DNA from: Globisporangium splendens
Taxonomy: Eukaryota > Oomycota > Peronosporomycetes > Pythiales > Pythiaceae
Assembly: GCA_006386115.1 (NCBI GenBank)
Contig: VFIW01000008.1
Coordinates: 310,001-374,000 of the forward strand
Reading direction: 5' to 3'
Length of the DNA: 64,000 nucleotides
Positions within the stretch are counted from its first letter, which is position 1, and every line of letters starts with the position of its first letter. The position numbers and the translations under genes were made by a program. Below are positions 32,796 through 42,123 of the stretch, one piece after another. The notes beneath the pieces were generated by a model. It saw only the letters and a list, made by a program, of their open reading frames with translations, had not been told where the DNA came from and ran no database searches.

Positions 32796-35700
32796 GGCTT
32801 CCACTACGTGCAGAGCTTCTCCAGTCTCGTCGTCGAGGATGACGGGGGCTGCTTTAGGTATTGGTCTTGTGTAAAACTTGGTTGGATTCTCAACGTAGTG
32901 GCTAAGCAACTCCACATTGAACGCTGGATGCAAGCGCTTCATGTTTGGAGGCAACACCAATCGAGCCACATTCTTGTTCACCATTGAGTCGATCTTAAAC
33001 GGTCCAACCTTCTTCGCTGCCAACTTCGCCTTTTGGAGAGAGGTGCTTTGAGTGACCGTCTTCAAGGGTAGATTCTTCGTATCTAACATAACGAGATCGC
33101 CAGCGTTAAATTCCACTTCGCGACGCTTCCTGTCGTAGTATTTCTTCTGGCGTTCTTGAGCTTGCTTGAGGTTCTCTTGGGCTAGCTTGGCGACTTGTTG
33201 GCGCTTCTCCGCAAAGTTCTTGGCAAACTCAGCTATATTTACTGGTTCGAAGTTTCCTTCGTCGACGCCGAACTCTTGGGCAATTAGGTTGCGCACCTTT
33301 CTTCCAGTGTCGACTTCAAACGGTGTGAACTTGGTCGACTCATTAACGAGAGTTGCATGAGCAAACTCGATCGTTCCAAGGTGGCTCACCCAATCGTCTC
33401 CATGGTATGACACCATGCATCGCAGCGCATCTTCCAACACGAGGTTCTGACGCTCGGTTTGTCCGTCTGCTTGCGCGCGATGAGACGTTGTCATGCTCAG
33501 CTTGATACCCATGAGCTTGGTCAGCGACTTCCAAAAGTCCGACGTGAACTTGGGATCGCGGTCACTGATGATGACCTTCGGCAAACCGTGGTGACGAACC
33601 ACTGCCTCGAAGAATACCTTGGCGGTACCTTCGGCATCTGCTGTCGAGTGTGTTGGATGGTACTTCGGACGCTTCGACAACTTGTCCACCGTGACAAAGA
33701 TTGCATCAAAACCTTCGGACACTGGAAGTCCAGTGATGAAATCCATCGACACAACATCCCAGCATTCTTGGGGCGTCGGAATTGGCATCATCAAGCCGAC
33801 CTTCTTCCGATTGTTTGACTTCCATCGTGCACAAGTCTGGCAACTGCCAACATACTCGTGAATGTCTTTTTCCAAGGCGGGCCAGTAATACCATTGAGCT
33901 GCCTTCAGCTGAGTTCGACGAACTCCTGGATGAGCAGCCACTGGAGCATCATGGAACTCTTGAATAACATCAGTGATCAACTTGTCCGAGTTTGGGACAC
34001 ACAATCGCAATACTGGGTGCTTCGTTCGCAAAAACAGAAGACCGTTGCGCTTCTCGAACTTCTCGTTCCCTTCGCGACTCTGCCACACTTCGGCAAAACT
34101 TGGGTCGCGGGAATAGCCAGTTTGAAAGGCTTTCTTCGTCGCTTCGGACAAGTGAACACTTGCCCACTGCGTGTCGACGGTGTGGACTTGCTCTTGCCGT
34201 ACTGCCACGGCGCGTCTCTCCCCCCGAAAGTCCACAGCGGAGAGGAATACGGAGCAATCTGAATCTGGCAAGTGACGTAGAAATGCCGCAGACACCACAT
34301 GACGAGAAATAGACTGCGACCGAGCGTGACACGCATCATCGCAAGCGTGCACTTCGGGAGTCGAAACTACGGGCAACTCATCGGATTGCTTGACTTCTTC
34401 CGGTCCTGGTCGAGACAAGGCATCAGCCACCACATTGGTACTGCCTTTCATGTGGTGCAGGACAAAATCAAACTGGGAGAAGAACGTCAGCATCCGCGTA
34501 AGCTTGGGAGTCACCTTCGGATGATGTAGCATCCACCGACAAGCCGAATTGTCCGTAAACACATCGAACTGACGATCATGAAGGTAGTGTCGCCACTTTG
34601 ACAACGCAAACTTGATTGCGAGCAGCTCTTTCTCATGAGCAGGCCACTTTTCCTCATACTGCCCAAATTTCTTTGAATAGAAGGCAATGGGAGCGTCAAA
34701 CCCGTCGATCTTTTGAGACAAGACACCGCCCATGCAGTAGCCCGAGGCATCCGTTGTTACCGCGAACCGCCGGTCAAAGTCAGGTAAACACAACGTCGGA
34801 GCCTGTTGCAGAGCCAACTTCAATGCGCGAAAGGCGTGATCATGTTCGGATGACCATGTCCACTTTGCATCCTTCTTAATCAGCCGATGCAACGGCAACG
34901 CAATCCGCGCAAAGTCGCAAATAAACCGACGATAGTATCCGGCAAGACCCAGAAAACTCAATAACGTCTTTTGCGTCGTCGGAGTCGGATACTTCTCGAT
35001 CGCGGTTGTCTTGTTTGCGTCGACTTGGATCCCTTCAGCCGTGACTGTATGACCCAGGAACTGGACACTTGACTTGCCAAACTCGCACTTGGACAGGCGA
35101 GCGTACAACTTCTCATGACGGAGGACTTCACAGACCATCGCCAGATGTTGCGCGTGGTCTTTCATCGAGCGGGAGAAGATACAGATATCGTCGAGATACA
35201 CGACAACAAACTTGAATTTGCCAAAGAGTACTCGCATAAGGCGAGACCAAACTCCTGGCATTCCAGCCAATCCCATCGGAGCAACACACCATTGGTACGT
35301 TTCCTTTTGCGACCTAAAAGCCGTGTAAGGACGACTGTCAGGCTTTACACGCATCTGGTGGTAACCTTGCGCGAGGTCGATCACCGTGAATACTGTCGCA
35401 CCGAGCATCTGATCAAAGAGTTCTTCAATATGTGGTAGAGGGATCTTGGGGATCTTCGTCTGGCTGTTGACATACCGATAGTCGATGACCCATCGAATCG
35501 GCAACTTTGAATTACCACTGCGCAGCCATTCAGCGCGCTTTACAGGCATACCTGTCGCAGGATCCTTTTTCGGAACACCGAAGATATTGGAGATCCATGG
35601 GGAGTTCGATACCTCAATCCATCCCTTCTTCACGTTGTCTCGAACGAACTCTTCCAACGCGTCTTGCTCTGTCTTGGACAGACGAAACGGCGGACGCGAA

Positions 35701-36563
35701 CTTGGCACTGCATCCGGCTTAGGCTGGAGCTCAAAGTTCACAGCACGCTCTGGCGGTAAGCCATCCGGCAATTTCTCTGGGAAGCAGTCCGCGAACCGAT
35801 CGATGACAGGTTTCAACTCTGGCGGGACAGCAGGCGAAGTATTGTCAACTGCAGACACCTTCACGACGAACAACTCTTCATACTCTGCATTCTTGATCTT
35901 GGAGCAGATTTCACTACCGCTGCGCTCGTGCACAGAGGTGTCTTCCGGCAATGCAAACGTCTGCTTTCTCCAATCAATGATCGGGTTGTGCTTGACGAAC
36001 CATGGCTGACCGAAGATGACATCGTGGCTGTTGGGTAGATCCCATTCCGTAAACTGCATTGCCTCAAACTTCTTGTCTTGTACTTGGCACGATGCTTCCA
36101 CCTCGTTCACTTGTTTCTTGGTCCTTCTGCCGTCGAATCCTTGCGCTTCGATCACTGCTGTATTCAGCACTTTCTTCACCAACCCACGCTGGATCAGGTT
36201 GGTCGAGGCACCGCTGTCAATCAAAATGCGCACATCATTACCATCTACGCGACCGTCCACAACAAACAAGTTGCTTTTACGTGTAATTTCCACTGCGTTT
36301 AACTCCACATTGTCAAACACAATGGGATAATCAACTTCATCCATTGTCGCCAGGTTGTGCTCAACCATCGGACTTGATCGACGAGCTCGCTGTGTCGGAC
36401 GCTGATATCTTGAATTGCGCGTCGTCTGCGGCGTGCTCGCTTGTCTCTGCTGGCGCGGTGCACGACACTCTGACGCTCGATGTCCAGGTCGATTGCAATT
36501 GAAACAAAGGCGCTGACGCAAGCACTCTTCACGACCCAGGACTCGGACATTGTCCACTTCCAT
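32763..36563 (-). CDS. pol: GyC Pol (with nucleocapsid knuckle)
   Basis: 1,266 residues from the ATG at 36563; the frame is open further upstream over the gag end. In order: CCHC knuckle (CFNCNRPGHRASEC), protease (RILIDSGASTNLI), RT (DYRYVNSQTKIPKIPLPHIEE, catalytic YLDD), RNase H (TTDASGYCMGGVL; TDNSACRW), integrase (HDAPVAAHPGVRR, CQTCARWK, VSMDFITGLP, ISDRDPKF, ADGQTERQN) and the beginning of a chromodomain (HVVEALLREK). Because the nucleocapsid knuckle is at the start of this frame, the gag/pol boundary is probably a gag frameshift and not a natural junction. All catalytic residues I looked for are present. Confidence 0.9.
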   Translation of the reverse strand: MEVDNVRVLGREECLRQRLCFNCNRPGHRASECRAPRQQRQASTPQTTRNSRYQRPTQRARRSSPMVEHNLATMDEVDYPIVFDNVELNAVEITRKSNLFVVDGRVDGNDVRILIDSGASTNLIQRGLVKKVLNTAVIEAQGFDGRRTKKQVNEVEASCQVQDKKFEAMQFTEWDLPNSHDVIFGQPWFVKHNPIIDWRKQTFALPEDTSVHERSGSEICSKIKNAEYEELFVVKVSAVDNTSPAVPPELKPVIDRFADCFPEKLPDGLPPERAVNFELQPKPDAVPSSRPPFRLSKTEQDALEEFVRDNVKKGWIEVSNSPWISNIFGVPKKDPATGMPVKRAEWLRSGNSKLPIRWVIDYRYVNSQTKIPKIPLPHIEELFDQMLGATVFTVIDLAQGYHQMRVKPDSRPYTAFRSQKETYQWCVAPMGLAGMPGVWSRLMRVLFGKFKFVVVYLDDICIFSRSMKDHAQHLAMVCEVLRHEKLYARLSKCEFGKSSVQFLGHTVTAEGIQVDANKTTAIEKYPTPTTQKTLLSFLGLAGYYRRFICDFARIALPLHRLIKKDAKWTWSSEHDHAFRALKLALQQAPTLCLPDFDRRFAVTTDASGYCMGGVLSQKIDGFDAPIAFYSKKFGQYEEKWPAHEKELLAIKFALSKWRHYLHDRQFDVFTDNSACRWMLHHPKVTPKLTRMLTFFSQFDFVLHHMKGSTNVVADALSRPGPEEVKQSDELPVVSTPEVHACDDACHARSQSISRHVVSAAFLRHLPDSDCSVFLSAVDFRGERRAVAVRQEQVHTVDTQWASVHLSEATKKAFQTGYSRDPSFAEVWQSREGNEKFEKRNGLLFLRTKHPVLRLCVPNSDKLITDVIQEFHDAPVAAHPGVRRTQLKAAQWYYWPALEKDIHEYVGSCQTCARWKSNNRKKVGLMMPIPTPQECWDVVSMDFITGLPVSEGFDAIFVTVDKLSKRPKYHPTHSTADAEGTAKVFFEAVVRHHGLPKVIISDRDPKFTSDFWKSLTKLMGIKLSMTTSHRAQADGQTERQNLVLEDALRCMVSYHGDDWVSHLGTIEFAHATLVNESTKFTPFEVDTGRKVRNLIAQEFGVDEGNFEPVNIAEFAKNFAEKRQQVAKLAQENLKQAQERQKKYYDRKRREVEFNAGDLVMLDTKNLPLKTVTQSTSLQKAKLAAKKVGPFKIDSMVNKNVARLVLPPNMKRLHPAFNVELLSHYVENPTKFYTRPIPKAAPVILDDETGEALHVVEALLREKPTTAR

Positions 36564-36577
36564 TGGACTTGCACCAT

Positions 36578-37258
36578 TCAGTTGGTATTGGCGATTATCG
36601 AAACGCCTGTACCTCGGTTCTGAATGGGACGATTTCCATCCGCAGAGCGACGATGCGAACGGTCATAATCCAGCGCTAGAGTGATGGCTTCCGACAACGT
36701 AGAACATCGGCGATAGCGCACCTCTGTTCGGATCGCTGGAGCTAATCCTCGCACAAAATACATGATCTTGTCGAGCTCACTCATCTCTTGTACTTGTGTG
36801 ATAACATGCCTAAAACGACTGACGTAGTCGTCGAGGCCTCGACTCTGACCCTGGGATAGCTCACCCAACTGGTCACGCAAACGCTCTTGTAGATCGGCGG
36901 GAATAAATTCGTTTCCTAGTTCTAGGAAGAATTGGTCAACCGTCTCAATCTCTGTCTTCTTCACAATGAACCACTGGGCAGCTCCTTGCCGCAGGGTTCC
37001 TCCCAACATCGCCAAAAGGCGTGGCTGTAGGCTAGCATCCTGTCTGTCAATGTTCCTCGCCTTTAAATAGTCTCCGACTTGCTCTTTATATAACTGAAAC
37101 GACTCTTGTAATGCTCCACTATACACCGGTAATTTACATCCCTCTAATTTTATCTCTGACTCCCGTTTTACTTGCTGGAATTCTTTGATCATCTCTGCTT
37201 GCTGGTTTAGCACTGCCAGCATACTCTGCAACAACTGGGCATTCGTTGGCTCGTTCAT
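36578..37258 (-). CDS. gag: GyC Gag (capsid part)
   Basis: 226 residues, ATG at 37258. Contains a retrotransposon-gag capsid region (LQESFQLYKEQVGDYLKARN, GGTLRQGAAQWF, RGLDDYVSRFRHVITQV, KIMYFVRGLAPAIRTEV). The TGA stop comes just before the expected nucleocapsid; the -1 frame, open alongside it for at least 80 bases, leads into the pol frame with RQYQLNGASP. No canonical slippery heptamer is seen, so either a recent one-base change or an unusual recoding site. Confidence 0.85.
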   Translation of the reverse strand: MNEPTNAQLLQSMLAVLNQQAEMIKEFQQVKRESEIKLEGCKLPVYSGALQESFQLYKEQVGDYLKARNIDRQDASLQPRLLAMLGGTLRQGAAQWFIVKKTEIETVDQFFLELGNEFIPADLQERLRDQLGELSQGQSRGLDDYVSRFRHVITQVQEMSELDKIMYFVRGLAPAIRTEVRYRRCSTLSEAITLALDYDRSHRRSADGNRPIQNRGTGVSIIANTN

Positions 37259-37442
37259 CTTTGTACTTTTCTTGCCTTGACTTCACACTCGGTATTTTAC
37301 GTAACCGGTTTCACTTGACTTGGCAGGCAGGGACGGGAGTCGAGATTCTATCTTATGGGATCTTAAAAACCAGTATAATACGAAGCTATACTTTTATTTT
37401 TTATTTATTTTTTTGTTTCTTTTATTTTTTAATTGTGTATTT

Positions 37443-37793
37443 TTAGTCGAACTTAGGCGGAGGAACTTGACTTGGACGCAGCTTGGCCTTCCCAGTACCA
37501 GTGCTCGATGCCGGTGGATCACGCAGCACGCGGCGAAAGCACTCGCCAATACCGTCGGACGCGTCGACGATTCCTTGAGCGGTCCGGATTAGAGCCTTCT
37601 TTGCGCGCTTTCTCTTCAGTTTGTCTGGACACTTATCCACGTGCTTCTCTAGCACTTCACAGATCCGGAAAGCCTTCGTCAGACAGTTTACGAGGTCTTG
37701 ACGCGCTTTATCAGCTTCTGCAGGTTTTGGCACGCCTAAGTACGTAAAGCTGCCTTGAATCGGGACCTGCTTGACGCGCGGCTTCTTGGGCAT
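37443..37793 (-). CDS. GyC small basic ORF upstream of gag
   Basis: 116 residues, ATG at 37793, ending 185 bases before the gag ATG. Basic N-terminus (MPKKPRVKQ) and a Lys/Arg-rich helical middle (DKCPDKLKRKRAKKALIRTAQG). No domain recognised. Same size class and position as the small ORF of GyA-2, though the two sequences are not obviously alike. Confidence 0.6.
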   Translation of the reverse strand: MPKKPRVKQVPIQGSFTYLGVPKPAEADKARQDLVNCLTKAFRICEVLEKHVDKCPDKLKRKRAKKALIRTAQGIVDASDGIGECFRRVLRDPPASSTGTGKAKLRPSQVPPPKFD

Positions 37794-38200
37794 CGAGTTG
37801 GGGAGGTTACCAACTCTGGGAGTTCACAATCACAGTCTTGATCCTCTAATGAGGGCTTCACCTAGGCACGCCTGACGATGACACCACGGAATAACACCCT
37901 AAAGAACACAGACAGTTAGGGCGAACCCGAGACACCGTGTCACTATTAGAGAAACCGAGGTAGACCAGAACACAGAATTACGCACAAAAGCACGACTGGC
38001 TCAACACTACAGGAGTTACTGCCACAGAACACCAAAGGGTCAACGCACCGACAATGATTCCGGGATTTATGTCACTAAAGCAACACCCGTTCAGAAAGCG
38101 GCTCGAATTACAACCTCGGAGATGCCTGGCTTGGACGACGACGGCGACTTGAACGCTTGGAAACGGCCACACTCCCCCCCGGACACAAAGTGCTACCAGA

Positions 38201-38638
38201 TGTAACGAGTCGGAGGTCTTCTGAACGCTGATTGGTCGAAAGTCGGAAAGTCGGAACTTGATTGGTCGAAAGTCGGGGAACGGTGGCGTGGATCGGAGGA
38301 GGAGGTGGCGACTTGATGGCAAAATGGAAAGTGAATTGAATGGAGGACTTAGTTCGCTAGCGCTACGTCTAAGCCTCCCTGCATGCATGCCTATCCTTTT
38401 CTTCAACTGATTCGACTTTTCTTCCTATCCAGGTGTCCCACCTGCAACTGTATTTTTATCTGACTATTACACTAAACTGTATGCATATGTACTACATGAA
38501 TATGAGAGCCTGACCTCGGAATCGAGGTCAGGCACACGTTACACATGCCTTGACGCTCCGCACGCTAGGCACGTGCGCCGTTAGGCACATGCCGGTCCTG
38601 CGCACGTGCCTGGCGTGCGAGGTCAGGCACACGTGACA
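38201..38638 (-). repeat. GyC 5' LTR
   Basis: 438 bp. The U3 start contains CCTGACCTCG / CGAGGTCAGG (38509-38532, 4-base loop) and AGGCACGTGCGC / GCGCACGTGCCT (38567-38611), plus several CACGTG boxes. Confidence 0.95.
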
Positions 38639-38834
38639 AATATCCTTGCCTTCCCACGATGTGGCCAGCAAAGAGATCCCGTGTCGATGTCCTAAATTTG
38701 TCCTAAATCAGCTTCCCACGATGTGGCCACTGATGGTAAAGGGCAAAATAGGACGGGAAGAAAAACCCGAAATTTGCTTGCGAAGAAGTTCAAAAAAAAG
38801 AAGACGCGCTTGGACGGACCAACAAGTGCTACCA
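38639..38834 (-). other. GyA-2 leader next to its 5' LTR
   Basis: Begins with the AATAT duplication of GyC. Holds a direct repeat CTTCCCACGATGTGGCCA at 38650-38667 and 38712-38729, and the primer-binding site just before the LTR. It continues, across GyC, at 31952-32186. Confidence 0.8.
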
Positions 38835-39243
38835 TGTAACACTTTATCTTGAGGAAGGCTTGATGCTCGGAAGGAAAAATTGAAAGTGAAATGAATAAGA
38901 GTTACAAAAATCTGAAAGAAGAAAAACTCACTCTTACTACTACTGCTCAGTACTGCTATGAATCTTGATCTGTATATAAAACTCAATATAAACTAATGTA
39001 TGTTACTTGGTGGCAATGAATCTTACACAGATATGCGCCTTGCGTCAGTTCTCCGCAATATTGACATGCGCCAATTTCTGATATAAGATATCCACCATAT
39101 TGACAATCCATTTGTCAACAATAACAACATTGACATTGACATGCACAGAGTTCACATTGATATGCGCGGACAATCGCGCATTTTTAAACACTCTAACGTG
39201 TCACTGCCCAGCAATCCAGTAGCTGGAAGCGACATGCGTCACA
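38835..39243 (-). repeat. GyA-2 5' LTR
   Basis: 409 bp with TG...CA ends intact; about six substitutions and one T indel versus the 3' LTR. Confidence 0.9.
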
Positions 39244-41509
39244 CATGTACGCATAGCCGCATGCTTTGAGTTCCCATCGATTGCTACGTTCATTCAGGAA
39301 GATGAATGCCCAACCGCTGCCTCCTGGACCTGGGTTGCCGCGTGCACCTCCATCGAAATACAGACGCGCCGTCGCCCATGCTCCCAGTTGGCGCGACAAG
39401 TCTTGTCTCTCCAGTACGCTGAGCAGTTGGCTCAGGCAAGCTGCCTTGATCTTTTCTCCTTTGAGCGTTCTCATCCGACGAGCCACAGCCCGCACCTGCA
39501 TCACACACGCTGTCCACACACGCTGGATGCTTTCTTCGATAGTGACGTGTTGCCGTTCATGCACTATTTCCACTCTCATTCTCCACAGCAATACTAGGAT
39601 GCTTGATGTGACGATAAACCACAGTTTCTGCAGTGCTGTCGAGTGTTCCGGAGTAGTGAACCCGAAGTGCTTTTCCAATTCCCGGAGCAAAGATCGTTGA
39701 CCTGGCGGGGCTGTGCGGCTAGCAATATGAGGTAGGAAGAGATTGAGTGCTTGCTCCGTCAATGTTCGGCCAATCCATCGCCCGAGGAACGCCGTCCACG
39801 CGGCTTGTGCTCGCTTGCAACTCCAGACTATGTGTGAGATAGTTTCTTTTGTCTCCCCACATCCGGCATTGCTTGGGCACGCCGAAGACTCGATCCCTCC
39901 TGGATGGAACAGGTTGAGCTGCATCGTAGAAATCCGGTATGTCGTCCACATCTGATACGGCGTAAGACATCCTTGTTGTTTCCATAGATCTGCTGGTAGT
40001 CGGTACTGCACATGACTCTACCACCGATCAATTTTCGCGACTTCGTTGAGCTTGTCTACGAGTCCTCCGAGATCTTGATACAACTTGCTGTGCAACCTCC
40101 GTGTTCGTGCTCAGTCAATTGTCTTCTGGATGCTGTTTGGGGGAGTACGCTCATGCACCAGCCACGGACAGTGCGTCGTGAGCGGGTGCGGTTTGAATGT
40201 CCACCCTACAGTTTTTATTTCTTCTTCGATCATTGCAACGTCTTGTTGGCAAGTAGCATCCCCGGTCCAGTCGGTCACTGCCCAGAGAACTCCGTTTGCT
40301 TGCCGTTGCATCTGAATGTAGTCCGTGTGGCTCCTCTCCGATACTGGCACCGCGGTGATGGTTCCCATGCCGTTGCTGATCCACTTGTACTCTCGTTTTG
40401 TGTGTTTCCTGCTCCACGGCTCCTGGTGACTGATTAGCTGGTTGCCTGCATCGATTTCCATCTCCGGCGAGCATAGAATGATGCTGGTTACGATTTTCCG
40501 CAGTGTGGTCATTCGTTTGGACATGAGAGTCGCCGACTTGATTGGTAGCCGCACGGAGAACACTCGCTCCTCTTCCCGTCTCACGTTGAAGCTGGCCAAA
40601 TTGCATTCCTTCAGGAAAGAAACCGTTTTGGCCGTGTACTGCTCGCCTTGACTGTCGCTTATCCAGGGGTTGTCGTTCCACTGAAAGGATGACCAGAACG
40701 CTCGAGTCTCTTCCGATAGTTGATGTATCGTCTGCTCAGGTTTTCTCCCAAAGTACACACCTACACGTCCGTCTGATCTCCACTCGAGGTCCACGGTCGG
40801 TAGCAAGGATTCCATTTGCCGCTTCAGATTGTCTTTCCACGCGGGATTGCGCCCCTCTGCAGCCATCAGGTCTTCACCGAGGTACTCCCACCCGAGTCTG
40901 TGGATATTGTTCGTCTGGTACAGCCTTGTCTGTGCGTGCTGGCTTCGCTCCTTGGGTGAGATCGCGCAGCATCCTCAGTTTTGACTTTTGTCCCGATGAA
41001 CCTGTTCATGCCAAGCTTCTGTATACCTGTCTCGCACTCGCTGTAGCCACCGAGTTGTCCGCCGCATCGCTTGTCGCTTTATTGCCAGAGGTATTGAATA
41101 GAGACCAATACCTCCTTCCTTGACCGGCAGGTAGAGCAGGGAAGGACTCACCTTGTGCCGAGTGTCGATTTCCACAAAAATTGCTTTTGTAGATTCACTA
41201 GCTGGTCCACGATCTTCGCTGGGGGCTTGATGTAGCTGGCAGTGAACAGAATCGACGGTAGCAAGACTGAATTCAGTAGAAGTACTCTCCCCACCACACT
41301 GTTGGAGACTTTGGCTGCGATGATCAATCTGGTTCGGAGATTTTGCAGGCGGTCCTCCCAATTAGCCTGCATGATGTTCTCGGTTCCTATTTGGATGCCA
41401 AGGCACCTCACCGTCTCTCCATGCTTCAGGATTGGAATACCGCATCTTTGTTCTTGGACTACTGCTGTGTTGAGACAGATGTAGCTGCTTTTCGTTGGTT
41501 GCATGTATT
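39244..41509 (-). mobile_element. LINE-B copy B3, truncated at both ends
   Basis: Middle and 3' part of LINE-B ORF2 in several frames: QPTKSSYICLNTAVVQEQRCG at the 5' side, a long central region (40111-40866), then the zinc-binding domain and RNase H start (FDGGARGNPGPGGSG). The RNase H is cut after ELKACGYAYM by the GyA-2 LTR. Closely matches B2 but on the opposite strand. The 5' boundary is a CT-rich simple repeat. Confidence 0.85.
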
Positions 41510-41525
41510 CTCTCTCGCTCTCTCT

Positions 41526-41788
41526 CTTAGAGAAGGTAATTCTATTTAACTTATGATCTACATATAGTTTAAGAATTCCTGAGTCTCATTAACACTGCTG
41601 ACAGTGAGGTGTTTCTGAGTTTTGACGGTGTGGCACCGATATCATTGTCGAGCAGAGCTGCGACTTGGGACAGAAGACCTTGATCATTCCCCCGCGGTTC
41701 GTCGGTGAGTATCTTCGCACTCTTGGAGTTCATTGCCACGTAGGCGAGAAGATCGGCCATTTTGTTTTGTTCTCGTTTTGTGTGATAA
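41526..41788 (-). mobile_element. LINE-B copy B4, short 3' end
   Basis: About 260 bases: the last RNase H residues (KMADLLAYVAMNSKSAKIL), stop at 41569 and the 3' UTR. It is flanked by CTCTCTCGCTCTCTCT at 41510-41525 and 41789-41804, a likely 16-bp target duplication, although simple-repeat sequence could mimic one. Confidence 0.75.
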
Positions 41789-41861
41789 CTCTCTCGCTCT
41801 CTCTATCATGTAGATGTTGCTGGTTGATGCAATCAGTGCAACCGCTTTGGCCAATGGGATC

Positions 41862-41876
41862 TGCGGATTATCCGCA
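41862..41876. promoter_or_regulatory. Palindrome upstream of OYE gene 1
   Basis: TGCGGATTATCCGCA: two 7-base half sites around one central base, about 160 bases before the proposed transcription start; a CCAAT motif is just upstream. A dimeric regulator site is a guess; mirrored at 45052-45066. Confidence 0.45.
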
Positions 41877-42032
41877 ATCCATTGCGACTGGCGATGATGA
41901 TGCCTTGAAGGCTCTTTTTTGCACACCAAGCCGTTGACACCGCGAGTATGACGCGCTGTAATCAAAAGCCTCCCCGATGATCCACAGCAGAACCCAACAA
42001 TGCCATTCCGCTCTCGCGTCCGTGAGTGTGGA

Positions 42033-42049
42033 AGTCATTCCTGAATTTG
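42033..42049 (+). promoter_or_regulatory. Oomycete-type initiator of OYE gene 1
   Basis: AGTCATTCCTGAATTTG closely fits the oomycete Inr (TCATTYYNCAWTTT). It lies about 88 bases before the ATG at 42124 with no ATG in between, which favours that start over an upstream one at 41977. Confidence 0.6.
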
Positions 42050-42123
42050 CCGTCGAGTGCACACCGCTTGCTTCAGTCGCAACCCTCCTCTTCAAATCAC
42101 CTCTCCGTCCTCCAATCACCACC

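Larger units (their letters stand above)
32187..38638 (-). mobile_element. GyC: complete young Ty3/gypsy element nested in GyA-2
   Basis: 6,452 bp, with 438-bp LTRs (32187-32624 and 38201-38638) that differ at one base seen (G/T near 32255 versus 38269). A perfect 5-bp target duplication AATAT lies at 32182-32186 and 38639-38643, in the GyA-2 leader. It has a primer-binding site (TGGTAGCACTTTGTG near 38184-38198), a small ORF, gag, pol and a GGGGGGA-type polypurine tract next to the 3' LTR. The two flanks join to rebuild a continuous GyA leader. Confidence 0.96.
26468..39243 (-). mobile_element. GyA-2: Ty3/gypsy element, interrupted by GyC
   Basis: Reading on the minus strand: 5' LTR (38835-39243), primer-binding site (TGGTAGCACTTGTTGG just left of 38835), leader, nested GyC (32187-38638), rest of leader with a small ORF (31586-31951), gag-protease, RT-RNase H-integrase, polypurine tract, 3' LTR (26468-26875). 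Without GyC and one AATAT it is about 6.3 kb. Its LTRs differ at about seven places, while the 3' LTR and 3' half match GyA-1 almost exactly. The outer flanks disagree: a 22-base LINE-B scrap on the left, a different LINE-B position on the right. Confidence 0.9.

Noticed and set aside
38509..38532. Hairpin in GyC LTR as a transcription terminator
   Set aside because: Intrinsic terminators are bacterial; this is a eukaryotic LTR.
41510..41804. Simple-repeat flanks of LINE-B4 as proof of target duplication
   Set aside because: Kept only as likely; CT-rich repeats can match by chance, so not used as firm evidence.
41977..42123. 49-codon N-terminal extension of OYE gene 1 (and mirror at 44805-44951)
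   Set aside because: The initiator motif lies downstream of this ATG and the ATG at 42124 has a strong context; the extension looks like 5' leader.
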